14,645 nt of DNA from positions 1-14,645 of the forward strand of contig JANTFK010000034.1 in the NCBI GenBank assembly GCA_024763595.1, written 5' to 3'. Shown piece by piece: positions 6,776 through 13,973 of this stretch. This stretch comes from Bacteroidales bacterium. GTDB taxonomy: Bacteria; Bacteroidota; Bacteroidia; Bacteroidales; GCA-2748055. The notes under the pieces were generated by a model that was not told the DNA's origin, did not search any database, and saw only the letters and a list, made by a program, of their open reading frames with translations. Within the stretch, counting starts at the first letter, position 1. Each line of letters starts with the position of its first letter. A program made the position numbers and the translations under genes.

Positions 6776-9409
6776 ATGCCCATCAGGATTGTACGGATCG
6801 CCGTTGTATCTGTTTTATTGTTACTATTTGCTGCTCCGCTCTTTTCACAGGGCATACGTGGTGAGATCAGGGATGTAAACGGTCAACCTGTTCCCTACGC
6901 TGCCATATTTATTAAGGAACTTACACGGGGGACCACCTGTAATGCACTGGGTAAGTTCTCCCTTCCGCTTCCGGACGGCTCCTATACCATCTATTTCAGA
7001 AGCCTGGGCTACACCGAGGTATCCCGGACCATTGATATCCAAGGATCTTATACCGATCTGGATATTGAACTCCCCCCGCAGACTTATATGATCCCGGAAG
7101 TAAGGGTAAGTGCCACCGGTGAGGATCCCGCTTACTGGATCATGAGAAAGGCCATCGGGCTGGCCAATTATCACCTGCATGAAATATCCAGCTACGATGC
7201 AGAGATTTATATCAAGGGAAGCGCCATCATCGAGAAACTGCCCAGGGCCATTGCCAGGAGGGTGGAGGTCAACGATATAAAAGTGGAGGAAGGCGAGGCC
7301 TACATGCTGGAGTCACTCAACCAGGTAAGCTTTACAGCGCCTGACAAGTACAGGATGCGGGTCATCGCATCCCAGAATACGCTGCCCGGGTATACCGAGA
7401 ATGTGAATCCCATGGATTACATCAATACAAGCCTCTACCAGCAACAGATCGAATCGTTTGTGTCACCGCTGGCACGCAGTGCATTCTCTTATTACCGCTA
7501 CAGTTTTGAAGGAACTTTTATGGAAGGAACCTATGTGGTCAACAAGATCAAAGTAACACCGAAAAGAAAAAGCCAGCAGCTCTGCGAAGGCTATCTCTAT
7601 ATTGTGGAGGATCTCTGGTGCCTGCATTCATCGGACCTGTCTGTAAATACGATTGCCGGCAGGCTTTCCCTGCAGCAACTTTATGCCAATGTCATCATGG
7701 ATGCGTGGCTGCCAGTCAGTCATAAGATCAGGATAGATGTGGGAATCGCCGGTATCCGGGGGGAGGTCACCTATGTCTCTTCGTTGAAATATTCAGATGT
7801 AACCCTGAACCCCAACCTGCCGGATACATATTTTACGGCCATGGATAGCTTCCGGGAAAGCCAGGACACAATCACAGAAGCAGAGGCCCCCATATCCAGA
7901 GAGCAGGAAAAAATCAATGAAATACTGGAAAAGGAGGAGATGACCAACCGCGATGTGGCCCGCCTTTCAAAGCTGATCGAAAAAGAGAGTGCAAATGCAG
8001 GCGGTAAAAAGGAAGGAGCGGATCTGAACCAGACCGGTACCACTTTTACCGTGGCGGAGAATGCGGTCAAAAATGATTCTGTTTACTGGCACCGGATGAG
8101 GCCCATCCCCCTCACACCGGAAGAATTGGTTACACTCACAGAGCGGGATTCCATCCTCGGGATCACACGGGCCAGCGGGCAGTCCGACACCCTGAGAACC
8201 ACCGGGAGAAGACAAAAGCCGGTCAGGGGTATCATATCCGGCCGGACCTATACCCGTAACAGGGGACGATTCAGGTTTACACATGATGGTTTACTGGATC
8301 CGGAGATGATGGATTACAATACAGTGGACGGCCTCTCCTATGGTCAGGCATTCAGGCTCAGTATCAAACCCGACACCATCCATACCCTGCGTTCCCACCT
8401 CATGGCAGCCTATGCCTTTCACCGCAGGGCTCCCATGGTAACATGGAATACGGATCTGCTCTACGCCCCGATGGCAAGGGGAAAGGTGGCTGTTTATCTC
8501 AACTATACCTCATCAGATTTCAATGGAGAGACGGGGATACCCGGTTTCACCAACATGGCCTATACCCTGTTCCTGCGGGATAATCACCTTAAAAAATATG
8601 AAACCATCGATGCCACTTTATACAACAGGATCGATATTGCCAATGGTCTTGTCCTCACCGCATCAGCCACATACGGCATTCAGCAGAGGCTCATCAATCA
8701 CAGTGACTTTTCTTTTTTCTTCAGCCAGCAAAAGGAATTCACCCCCAACCGGCCGGCACAGCTGCAGGAGGATGATCCCTCCCTCCTGGATCATAAAAAA
8801 CTGATGGGTGTATTGCGGCTGGACTATACACCACAGCACCACTATGTGGTACGCAACCACAGAAAAGATATGCGCGATTCCAGGTGGCCCACATTCTCGG
8901 TTGAGTACCGGCAGGCATTCCCCCTGGAACAGCCGGGTTGGTCCGATTTCAGCCAGTTGCAGCTGGGAGTTGCCCAGCAGATGAACGCCGGTTTGCTCGC
9001 CCAACTCGACTGGTCGCTGGGTGCAGGCCATTTTCTGAACACTACCTCTCTGCACTTTTCCGATTTCAAACATTTTAAATCAACTCCCCTGCTCATCGAT
9101 ATGGCCGGATTCAGCAATGCTCTGATGTTCCTGGACTACTATGAGGCCAGCACGGCATCCTCATGGTTCAATGCAGATGTCAAACTGACATCTTCCTATT
9201 TACTCTTCAAATTCCTGCCCTTTTTCAGCGAGAGGCTCTGGAAGGAATCCATTGGCTTCTCATACCTGCACACCCCCGAAACACCGCACTACCTGCAGGT
9301 GGGATACAGCCTGAATGAACTTTTCCTGTTGGCCGACCTGGGAGTATATGCCGCGTTCCGTGACTGGCACTACACCGGTATTCAGCTGCGCCTGAATTTC
9401 AGGTTCTGA
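6776..9409 (+). CDS. DUF5686 outer-membrane protein with N-terminal carboxypeptidase-regulatory-like domain
   Basis: An 877-residue exported protein of unknown function, common in Bacteroidota. The start is ATG 6776, which opens a clean signal peptide (RIVRIAVVSVLLLLFAAPLFSQ, likely cleaved near residue 24). An in-frame GTG at 6725 inside uxaC would spoil the signal. Residues 25-104 form a carboxypeptidase-regulatory-like beta-sandwich (GIRGEIRDVNGQPVPYAAIFI, TRGTTCNALGKFSL, YFRSLGY), as seen at the N-termini of many TonB-dependent receptors. DUF5686 follows, with the hallmark EDPAYWIMRKAI (about 116-127) and YDAEIYIKG. A charged, probably helical insert lies at about 370-425. The C-terminal half alternates aromatic and hydrophobic residues and ends in LRLNFRF, a typical beta-barrel C-terminus. 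No plug domain is evident, so it is not a SusC receptor. It follows uxaC by 14 bp. Why it sits among uronate enzymes is not clear. Confidence 0.85.
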   Translation: MPIRIVRIAVVSVLLLLFAAPLFSQGIRGEIRDVNGQPVPYAAIFIKELTRGTTCNALGKFSLPLPDGSYTIYFRSLGYTEVSRTIDIQGSYTDLDIELPPQTYMIPEVRVSATGEDPAYWIMRKAIGLANYHLHEISSYDAEIYIKGSAIIEKLPRAIARRVEVNDIKVEEGEAYMLESLNQVSFTAPDKYRMRVIASQNTLPGYTENVNPMDYINTSLYQQQIESFVSPLARSAFSYYRYSFEGTFMEGTYVVNKIKVTPKRKSQQLCEGYLYIVEDLWCLHSSDLSVNTIAGRLSLQQLYANVIMDAWLPVSHKIRIDVGIAGIRGEVTYVSSLKYSDVTLNPNLPDTYFTAMDSFRESQDTITEAEAPISREQEKINEILEKEEMTNRDVARLSKLIEKESANAGGKKEGADLNQTGTTFTVAENAVKNDSVYWHRMRPIPLTPEELVTLTERDSILGITRASGQSDTLRTTGRRQKPVRGIISGRTYTRNRGRFRFTHDGLLDPEMMDYNTVDGLSYGQAFRLSIKPDTIHTLRSHLMAAYAFHRRAPMVTWNTDLLYAPMARGKVAVYLNYTSSDFNGETGIPGFTNMAYTLFLRDNHLKKYETIDATLYNRIDIANGLVLTASATYGIQQRLINHSDFSFFFSQQKEFTPNRPAQLQEDDPSLLDHKKLMGVLRLDYTPQHHYVVRNHRKDMRDSRWPTFSVEYRQAFPLEQPGWSDFSQLQLGVAQQMNAGLLAQLDWSLGAGHFLNTTSLHFSDFKHFKSTPLLIDMAGFSNALMFLDYYEASTASSWFNADVKLTSSYLLFKFLPFFSERLWKESIGFSYLHTPETPHYLQVGYSLNELFLLADLGVYAAFRDWHYTGIQLRLNFRF

Positions 9410-9589
9410 CCTTTCCCGGTCACATCCGGTGATCATGCAACCAGCGATCAAGGCTCCCCTCCTGATCTGAAGTGCAATATTTAGCGGAGTGTGAGAATTT
9501 ATGTAAGTTTGACTGTAGAACAAAAGGAAGAAGCGGGCAGGCAACAAAACAGATATAAAAAAAGATGTGTAATTGAAAATTTTATACGG
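9410..9589. other. Intergenic leader before the CDF gene
   Basis: If the CDF protein starts at GTG 9590, this is a 180-bp gap. It shows no convincing terminator or promoter. A weak 5-bp inverted repeat (TGATC at 9432, GATCA further on) is the only structure. Its last part (from about 9553) resembles the sequence after the CDF stop codon. Confidence 0.3.
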
Positions 9590-10456
9590 GTGAAATTAAA
9601 AGAAAAACTGGGATACAGGGAGGGAATCCTGGGCATTGCAGCCAACCTGGTGTTATTTGCACTCAAGTACTGGGCAGGCACGGTATCCGGTTCCCTGGCA
9701 CTGCTGGCAGATGCCTGGCATACCCTTTCCGATTCGGCCAGTTCGGTCATTGTCGTGGGCAGTGTTAGACTTTCATCCAGGAAAGCGGATGAAAGACATC
9801 CTTTCGGACATGGCAGATACCAGCAGATCGCCTCACTTTTCATAGCCTTCTTCCTGGGGATTGTAGCCTATGAATTCATGACAGATGCCGTGGTCAAATT
9901 TTCCAGGCATGAACCCACCCGTTTTGGAACCCTGGCCATCCTGGTTACCGTGGTTTCCATCGTCGTCAAAGAGGGCATGGCCCAGTATGCCTACCGGACC
10001 TACCGGAAAACCGGTCTGGAAACACTCAGGGCCGATGGGTGGCATCACCGGAGCGATGCACTCTCTTCTGTGGTTGTATTAGCAGGGATCCTGCTTGGAA
10101 ACCGTTTCTGGTGGACGGACCCGGTGCTGGGATTTCTGATCAGTCTGATGCTTTTCTATGCGGTCTATGAAATTGTCCGGAATACGGTTAGCCACCTGCT
10201 GGGGGAAAAACCCGGCAAGGAGATGATAACCCGTATCAATGAGATCATCAGCCAGGTATCGGACAGGGAGATCTGCCCGCACCATTTCCACCTTCATACC
10301 TATGGCGATCACCGGGAACTGACTTTTCACATTATGCTGCAGGGTGATCTTGATATCGCTACGGGTCATGCGATTGCCACCGAAATTGAAAAGGTCCTGA
10401 AGGAAAAGCTGGACATTGAAGCTACCATCCATGTGGAACCCAATCCTGACATATAA
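9491..10456 (+). CDS. Cation diffusion facilitator (CDF) family transporter
   Basis: An inner-membrane divalent-cation/proton antiporter that normally exports Zn2+, Cd2+, Fe2+ or related ions. Numbered from GTG 9590 (288 residues), the transmembrane metal site is formed by H44-T-L-S-D48 in helix 2 and H152-H-R-S-D156 in helix 5, the HxxxD pair usual in zinc-type CDFs. The loop motif HPFGHGR (70-76) is present. About six hydrophobic segments precede a His-rich cytoplasmic domain (CPHHFHLHTYGDH and a final HVEPNPDI) of the usual CDF type. The longest reading frame starts at GTG 9491 and adds 33 polar residues that look non-coding. GTG 9590 matches the family's usual N-terminus better, so the true start is probably 9590. 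The ion is not determined. The uronate enzymes nearby and the LarA homologue are metal-dependent, but a functional link is speculative. Confidence 0.9.
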   Translation: MRIYVSLTVEQKEEAGRQQNRYKKRCVIENFIRVKLKEKLGYREGILGIAANLVLFALKYWAGTVSGSLALLADAWHTLSDSASSVIVVGSVRLSSRKADERHPFGHGRYQQIASLFIAFFLGIVAYEFMTDAVVKFSRHEPTRFGTLAILVTVVSIVVKEGMAQYAYRTYRKTGLETLRADGWHHRSDALSSVVVLAGILLGNRFWWTDPVLGFLISLMLFYAVYEIVRNTVSHLLGEKPGKEMITRINEIISQVSDREICPHHFHLHTYGDHRELTFHIMLQGDLDIATGHAIATEIEKVLKEKLDIEATIHVEPNPDI

Positions 10457-10545
10457 AGTGAAGTGTCACTGAAAATTTTAAACGGATGAAGCAACAGGAA
10501 AAGCCGGACCATCAATTTTCATACTGAACCCAACACTGATCAAAC
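10452..10545 (+). repeat. Degenerate repeat of the CDF gene's leader/start and end
   Basis: Positions 10463-10491 match 9567-9595 at 24 of 29 bases without gaps, and the CDF GTG at 9590 aligns with ATG 10486. Further on, ACCATC (10508) and GAACCCAA...CTGA (10526-10539) resemble the last codons of the CDF gene (ACCATC 10424, GAACCCAA...CTGA 10436-10449). The order start-then-end, with the middle missing, looks like the remnant of a tandem CDF copy that has lost its interior. ATG 10486 opens only a 13-codon frame. This is by-eye alignment; chance similarity or a shared leader element is possible. Confidence 0.4.
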
Positions 10546-10573
10546 GAAACAGTTCGCAACTAATAAAACGATA

Positions 10574-11416
10574 ATGATGGCAATACATTATGAAATCAGA
10601 TTTTCCAATCATCCTGATGATGCACAACAATATGACACCGAAAGGCTGAGAAAGGAGTTCCTGGTGGATCGCCTGATGGTCCCCGGTGAAATCAACATGG
10701 TCTACTCCATGAATGACCGGTTTATTGTGGGTGGTGCGGTTCCCACAGATGAACTTGAACTAACGTCAATTGACCCCCTGAAAGCAGAGCATTTTTGCGA
10801 CCGCAGGGAACTGGGTATCATAAATGTGGGCGGGGATGCCACCATCCGCGTTGACGGGAAGGATTATCAACTGGGGTATAAAGATGCACTCTATGTGGGA
10901 GCCGGTTCCAAAGAGATCAGGATGATCAGCAGGATAGCAGATCAGCCTGCACACCTCTATTTCAACTCGGCACCCGCCCACCGCTCCTATCCCTGTAAGA
11001 TTGTGACCCAGGATGATGCGGAGGTGGTGGAACTGGGGGCCCTGGAAAAGTCCAATGCCAGGAAGATCAATAAACTGCTGGTGAATTCCCTGGTTGATAC
11101 CTGCCAGCTCCAGATGGGTATGACCGAGCTGCAAACGGGCAGTGTCTGGAACACCATGCCCCCCCATCTGCACAGCCGCCGCATGGAGACCTATTTCTAT
11201 TTTGAAGTACCGGATGAACAGGCCATATGCCATTTTATGGGGGATCCCGGAGAGACCCGGCATATATGGTTGCAAAATGAACAGGCAGTGATCTCCCCAC
11301 CCTGGTCCATCCATGCAGCTGCAGGGACCAGCAACTACATATTCATCTGGGGTATGGCAGGCGAAAACCTCGACTATGGTGACATGAATATCTTTCAGGC
11401 TGCACAGTTACGGTAA
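10574..11416 (+). CDS. kduI: 5-keto-4-deoxyuronate isomerase (KduI)
   Basis: A 280-residue cytoplasmic zinc cupin-type enzyme that converts 5-keto-4-deoxyuronate (DKI) to 2,5-diketo-3-deoxygluconate (DKII) in the breakdown of unsaturated uronates. It is collinear with E. coli KduI (278 residues). Shared segments include LRKEFLVDRL, DRFIVGG, RRELGIINVGG, YVGAGSKE, APAH, the block CQLQMGMTELQTGSVWNTM and NEQAVISPPWSIHAA. The zinc ligands are H198, H200, E205 and H247, each two positions after the E. coli residues. Tandem ATG codons at 10574 and 10577 both fit. It opens a compact run with kdgF (12-nt gap), kduD (19 nt) and a DUF4861 gene (37 nt). The 117-bp region upstream has no clear TAnnTTTG promoter. 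Confidence 0.97.
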   Translation: MMAIHYEIRFSNHPDDAQQYDTERLRKEFLVDRLMVPGEINMVYSMNDRFIVGGAVPTDELELTSIDPLKAEHFCDRRELGIINVGGDATIRVDGKDYQLGYKDALYVGAGSKEIRMISRIADQPAHLYFNSAPAHRSYPCKIVTQDDAEVVELGALEKSNARKINKLLVNSLVDTCQLQMGMTELQTGSVWNTMPPHLHSRRMETYFYFEVPDEQAICHFMGDPGETRHIWLQNEQAVISPPWSIHAAAGTSNYIFIWGMAGENLDYGDMNIFQAAQLR

Positions 11417-11428
11417 AAACAGAAAACT

Positions 11429-11791
11429 ATGGAAAATAATAAACCAACTATGGAAGATCATGTGATAACCAATAACAATTCGTCCTGGACAGAGGTTGGT
11501 CCGGGAGTGAGAAGAAAACTGATTCATACCGGGAAGCTGATGATGGTCATTGTGGAGTTCTCCGGCGGACCGGCTAGTTACCCCGATCCTTTTCATGACC
11601 ACCCCCATGAACAGGTATCCTATGTGGCAGAGGGGGAAATTATCCTGCTCATCCAGGGTGTGGGTGAGAAGAAACTAAAAAAAAGAGAGATGTTTGCCAT
11701 TCCCTCCGGGGTGCCCCATGCAGTGCAGACATTAACCCCGCTTGTCAGGATCATTGACTGCTTCACACCCCTCCGTGAAGAGTTCCTGTAA
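11429..11791 (+). CDS. kdgF: KdgF-like cupin, unsaturated uronate linearisation
   Basis: A 120-residue single-domain cupin. KdgF speeds the conversion of 4,5-unsaturated monouronates, from pectin, alginate or similar lyases, to the linear ketone DKI, the KduI substrate. The first cupin motif reads H56-D-H58-P-H-E-Q62 followed after six residues by G69, so H56, H58 and Q62 are likely metal ligands. The second motif P92-S-G-V-P-H97 supplies the last histidine. The pattern HPHEQVSYVAEGE is characteristic of the KdgF group. Two in-frame ATGs (11429 and 11450) lie in a 21-bp direct repeat. The shorter form (113 residues) is also plausible, because the first residues are low in conserved character. 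Placement between kduI and kduD supports the assignment over a generic cupin. Confidence 0.88.
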   Translation: MENNKPTMEDHVITNNNSSWTEVGPGVRRKLIHTGKLMMVIVEFSGGPASYPDPFHDHPHEQVSYVAEGEIILLIQGVGEKKLKKREMFAIPSGVPHAVQTLTPLVRIIDCFTPLREEFL

Positions 11792-11810
11792 ACCACAAAT
11801 CCAATTACAG

Positions 11811-12602
11811 ATGGCACAGAAGTTATTTAACCTTTCAGGAAAAACGGCCCTTGTAACCGGGGCCACGCACGGCCTGGGGATGGCCATTGCAACCGGTCTG
11901 GCACAGGCCGGTGCCACCATCGTGATCAATGATGTGTTTCCTGAAAAGCTGGAAGCAGCAAAAAAAACATATGCTGATAGGGGAATAGAGGCACATACCT
12001 ACCTGCTGGATGTGACAGACGAGGATGCGGTTGATAAGCTTATTCCGGTGATCGAGCAAGAGGTGGCCAGCATCGATATTCTTGTCAATAATGCCGGGAT
12101 CATTAAACGGATCCCGATTCTTGAGATGAAGGCGGAAGCGTTCCGCCAGGTACTGGATGTTGACCTGACCGGACCGTTCATCATGTCCAAGACGATTGCG
12201 AAAGGGATGATAGAACGCGGGTACGGAAAGATCATCAATATGTGTTCCATGATGAGTGAACTGGGGAGGGATACGGTATCGGCCTATGCTGCGGCCAAAG
12301 GAGGGCTCAAAATGCTTACCCGCAACATGGCAACAGAATGGGCCAGGTATAACATCCAGGTCAACGGGATCGGACCCGGCTATTTCGCTACCACGCAAAC
12401 TGCTCCCATCCGGGTAGCTGGACACCCTTTCAATGACTTTATCCTGAACAGAACACCTGCCGGACGGTGGGGTGATCCTGAGGACCTGGCGGGAACAGCC
12501 GTCTTCCTGGCATCCAGCGCCTCTGATTTCGTGAATGGCCAGGTAATTTATGTGGACGGTGGCATCCTTGCAACAATTGGAAAACCGTCCAGTGAGGCAT
12601 AA
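11811..12602 (+). CDS. kduD: KduD-type short-chain dehydrogenase (often annotated gluconate 5-dehydrogenase)
   Basis: A 263-residue classical SDR. KduD reduces DKII, made by KduI, to 2-keto-3-deoxygluconate with NAD(P)H. The cofactor motif is T16-G-A-T-H-G-L-G23, followed by LDVTD (66-70) and NNAG (93-96). The catalytic residues are S146, Y159 and K163. The motif PGYFATTQTAP and the C-terminal YVDGG are typical of the KduD/gluconate 5-dehydrogenase group. Where most SDRs have the fourth catalytic Asn, this protein has D118 (DVDLTG). The start is ATG 11811; a TTG at 11742 inside kdgF would add 23 atypical residues. Many Bacteroidota relatives are labelled gluconate 5-dehydrogenase, and sequence alone does not fully separate the two. 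The kduI-kdgF neighbours favour KduD. Confidence 0.88.
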   Translation: MAQKLFNLSGKTALVTGATHGLGMAIATGLAQAGATIVINDVFPEKLEAAKKTYADRGIEAHTYLLDVTDEDAVDKLIPVIEQEVASIDILVNNAGIIKRIPILEMKAEAFRQVLDVDLTGPFIMSKTIAKGMIERGYGKIINMCSMMSELGRDTVSAYAAAKGGLKMLTRNMATEWARYNIQVNGIGPGYFATTQTAPIRVAGHPFNDFILNRTPAGRWGDPEDLAGTAVFLASSASDFVNGQVIYVDGGILATIGKPSSEA

Positions 12603-12639
12603 TCCGAAACCATAATTCAAACCAAATCAAACCTTCATT

Positions 12640-13890
12640 ATGAAAAAGATCCTTTTACTTTCCGCTATGATCGCTGTAACAGCAGCCTCCTGTACCCGGC
12701 AACAGGAGATACTCCTGCAGGTATCCAACCCGATGGACCGTACACGGGAAGATGCCATTGTTCTGCTTACGCGCGGTGAGATATCCAAATGGTCAGAGAT
12801 ACAGGCCGGTAAACTCCCTGTTCTTCAGGATCTGCGCGGAAGCTATATTCCCTGCCAGGCTGATGATGTGGACGGGGACGGGGAATGGGATGAGCTGTTC
12901 GGGCTGATCTCCCTGGGACCATCGGCACAAAAAAAAGTGGCTGTTACCTTTGTTGACTCCGCGGCATACCCGGTATTTCCAACCCGGACCAACATCAGGC
13001 TGGGGAGCAATGAGGCAGGTTACCCCGAACTCCCTGCAGCAGACAGGCTGGAAGGGGTGTCATACCACAACTTCGATGGCCGTACAAGTGCAGTATTTCA
13101 AATGGAAGGTGTAGCCTGGGAAAATGATGTGGTGGGATTCCGCAACTACATGGATCAACGCAACGGCATTGATATTTTCGGAAAAACCACCTCCCGGATG
13201 GTCCTTGACAGCGTGGGTATAGCCGGGAGCCCAAGTTACCATGAACCTGCCGGCTGGGGTATGGATGTACTCAAAGTAGGAAGCAGCCTGGGGGCAGGAG
13301 CCATCGGTTTTATGTACCGGGACTCCATTTACCGGGTGGGGGATAACGGCCATGGTAGCTACCATCTGCTCTTCGAGGGGTCACAGCGAAGCAGGTTCAA
13401 CCTCACCTATTCCAACTGGAAAATAGAGCAATTCCCGCTGGAGGTGGTCCATCAGATCGGGATCATTGGAGGCAGGCACTATTACCAGGGCCTGGTATCC
13501 CATACCGGTGGACCGGACAACCTGGCACTGGTTGCCGGGATCGTCAATATGAAAAGCGACTCACTTCATGTCCTGGAACTGAATGAAAACTACACGGCCC
13601 TGGTCACGCATGCCCCGCAGGCAGAAGATGGAAGCATCCTGGCCATGGCGCTGATGGTACCCTCAGCTTACCTGAAAACAACCGGTCAGACACGAGATCA
13701 GGGTGAAGGGATTATTCAAACTTACTATGCAGTACTTGATGCAGAGCCCGGTAAACCCCTCCCATACAGGTTCTATGCATTATGGGAACAGGAGGACCCC
13801 CGGTGGGCCAGCCTGGAAGAAGTGACAGCGTTCCTGCGTCAGGAAGCCGGACGCTGGACCCAGTCAGTAATTTACCAGGTATCACCCTGA
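12640..13890 (+). CDS. DUF4861 family lipoprotein
   Basis: A 416-residue exported lipoprotein that matches the DUF4861 family. The signal peptide has K2-K3, a hydrophobic core (4-14) and lipobox A15-A-S-C18, so the mature protein is probably membrane-anchored on the periplasmic side or at the cell surface. Family-like stretches include LQVSNPMDRTREDAIVLL (26-43), DVDGDGEWDELF (76-87), GVAWENDVVGFRNYMDQRNGIDIFGK and YHEPAGWGMDVLKVGSSLGAG. The many conserved aromatic, Asp and His residues suggest a carbohydrate-active fold. DUF4861 genes are often found in polysaccharide-utilisation loci for uronate-rich glycans. I recall that a protein of this type from an ulvan locus was reported as an oligosaccharide dehydratase, but cannot verify it. 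A role in processing unsaturated uronate oligosaccharides before import is inference. It follows kduD by 37 nt. Confidence 0.8.
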   Translation: MKKILLLSAMIAVTAASCTRQQEILLQVSNPMDRTREDAIVLLTRGEISKWSEIQAGKLPVLQDLRGSYIPCQADDVDGDGEWDELFGLISLGPSAQKKVAVTFVDSAAYPVFPTRTNIRLGSNEAGYPELPAADRLEGVSYHNFDGRTSAVFQMEGVAWENDVVGFRNYMDQRNGIDIFGKTTSRMVLDSVGIAGSPSYHEPAGWGMDVLKVGSSLGAGAIGFMYRDSIYRVGDNGHGSYHLLFEGSQRSRFNLTYSNWKIEQFPLEVVHQIGIIGGRHYYQGLVSHTGGPDNLALVAGIVNMKSDSLHVLELNENYTALVTHAPQAEDGSILAMALMVPSAYLKTTGQTRDQGEGIIQTYYAVLDAEPGKPLPYRFYALWEQEDPRWASLEEVTAFLRQEAGRWTQSVIYQVSP

Positions 13891-13973
13891 CCAAATATGA
13901 ATGAATGATCTCGAACACTGTTGCTGATAAAGAACGTTTATGTTCGTATCTTCAGTTAATTTTCTTTTATTGT

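Noticed and set aside
6776..9409. DUF5686 protein read as a TonB-dependent SusC receptor
   Set aside because: The carboxypeptidase-regulatory-like N-terminus is shared, but no plug domain follows and the EDPAYWIMRKAI signature is that of DUF5686.
9432..9460. Possible terminator after the DUF5686 gene
   Set aside because: Only 5-bp arms with a long loop and no following T-run, so it is not a credible intrinsic terminator.
11742..11810. Longer KduD start at TTG 11742 overlapping kdgF
   Set aside because: MAQKLFNLSGKTALVTGA is the usual N-terminus for this SDR group, and the extra 23 residues are kdgF sequence in another frame.
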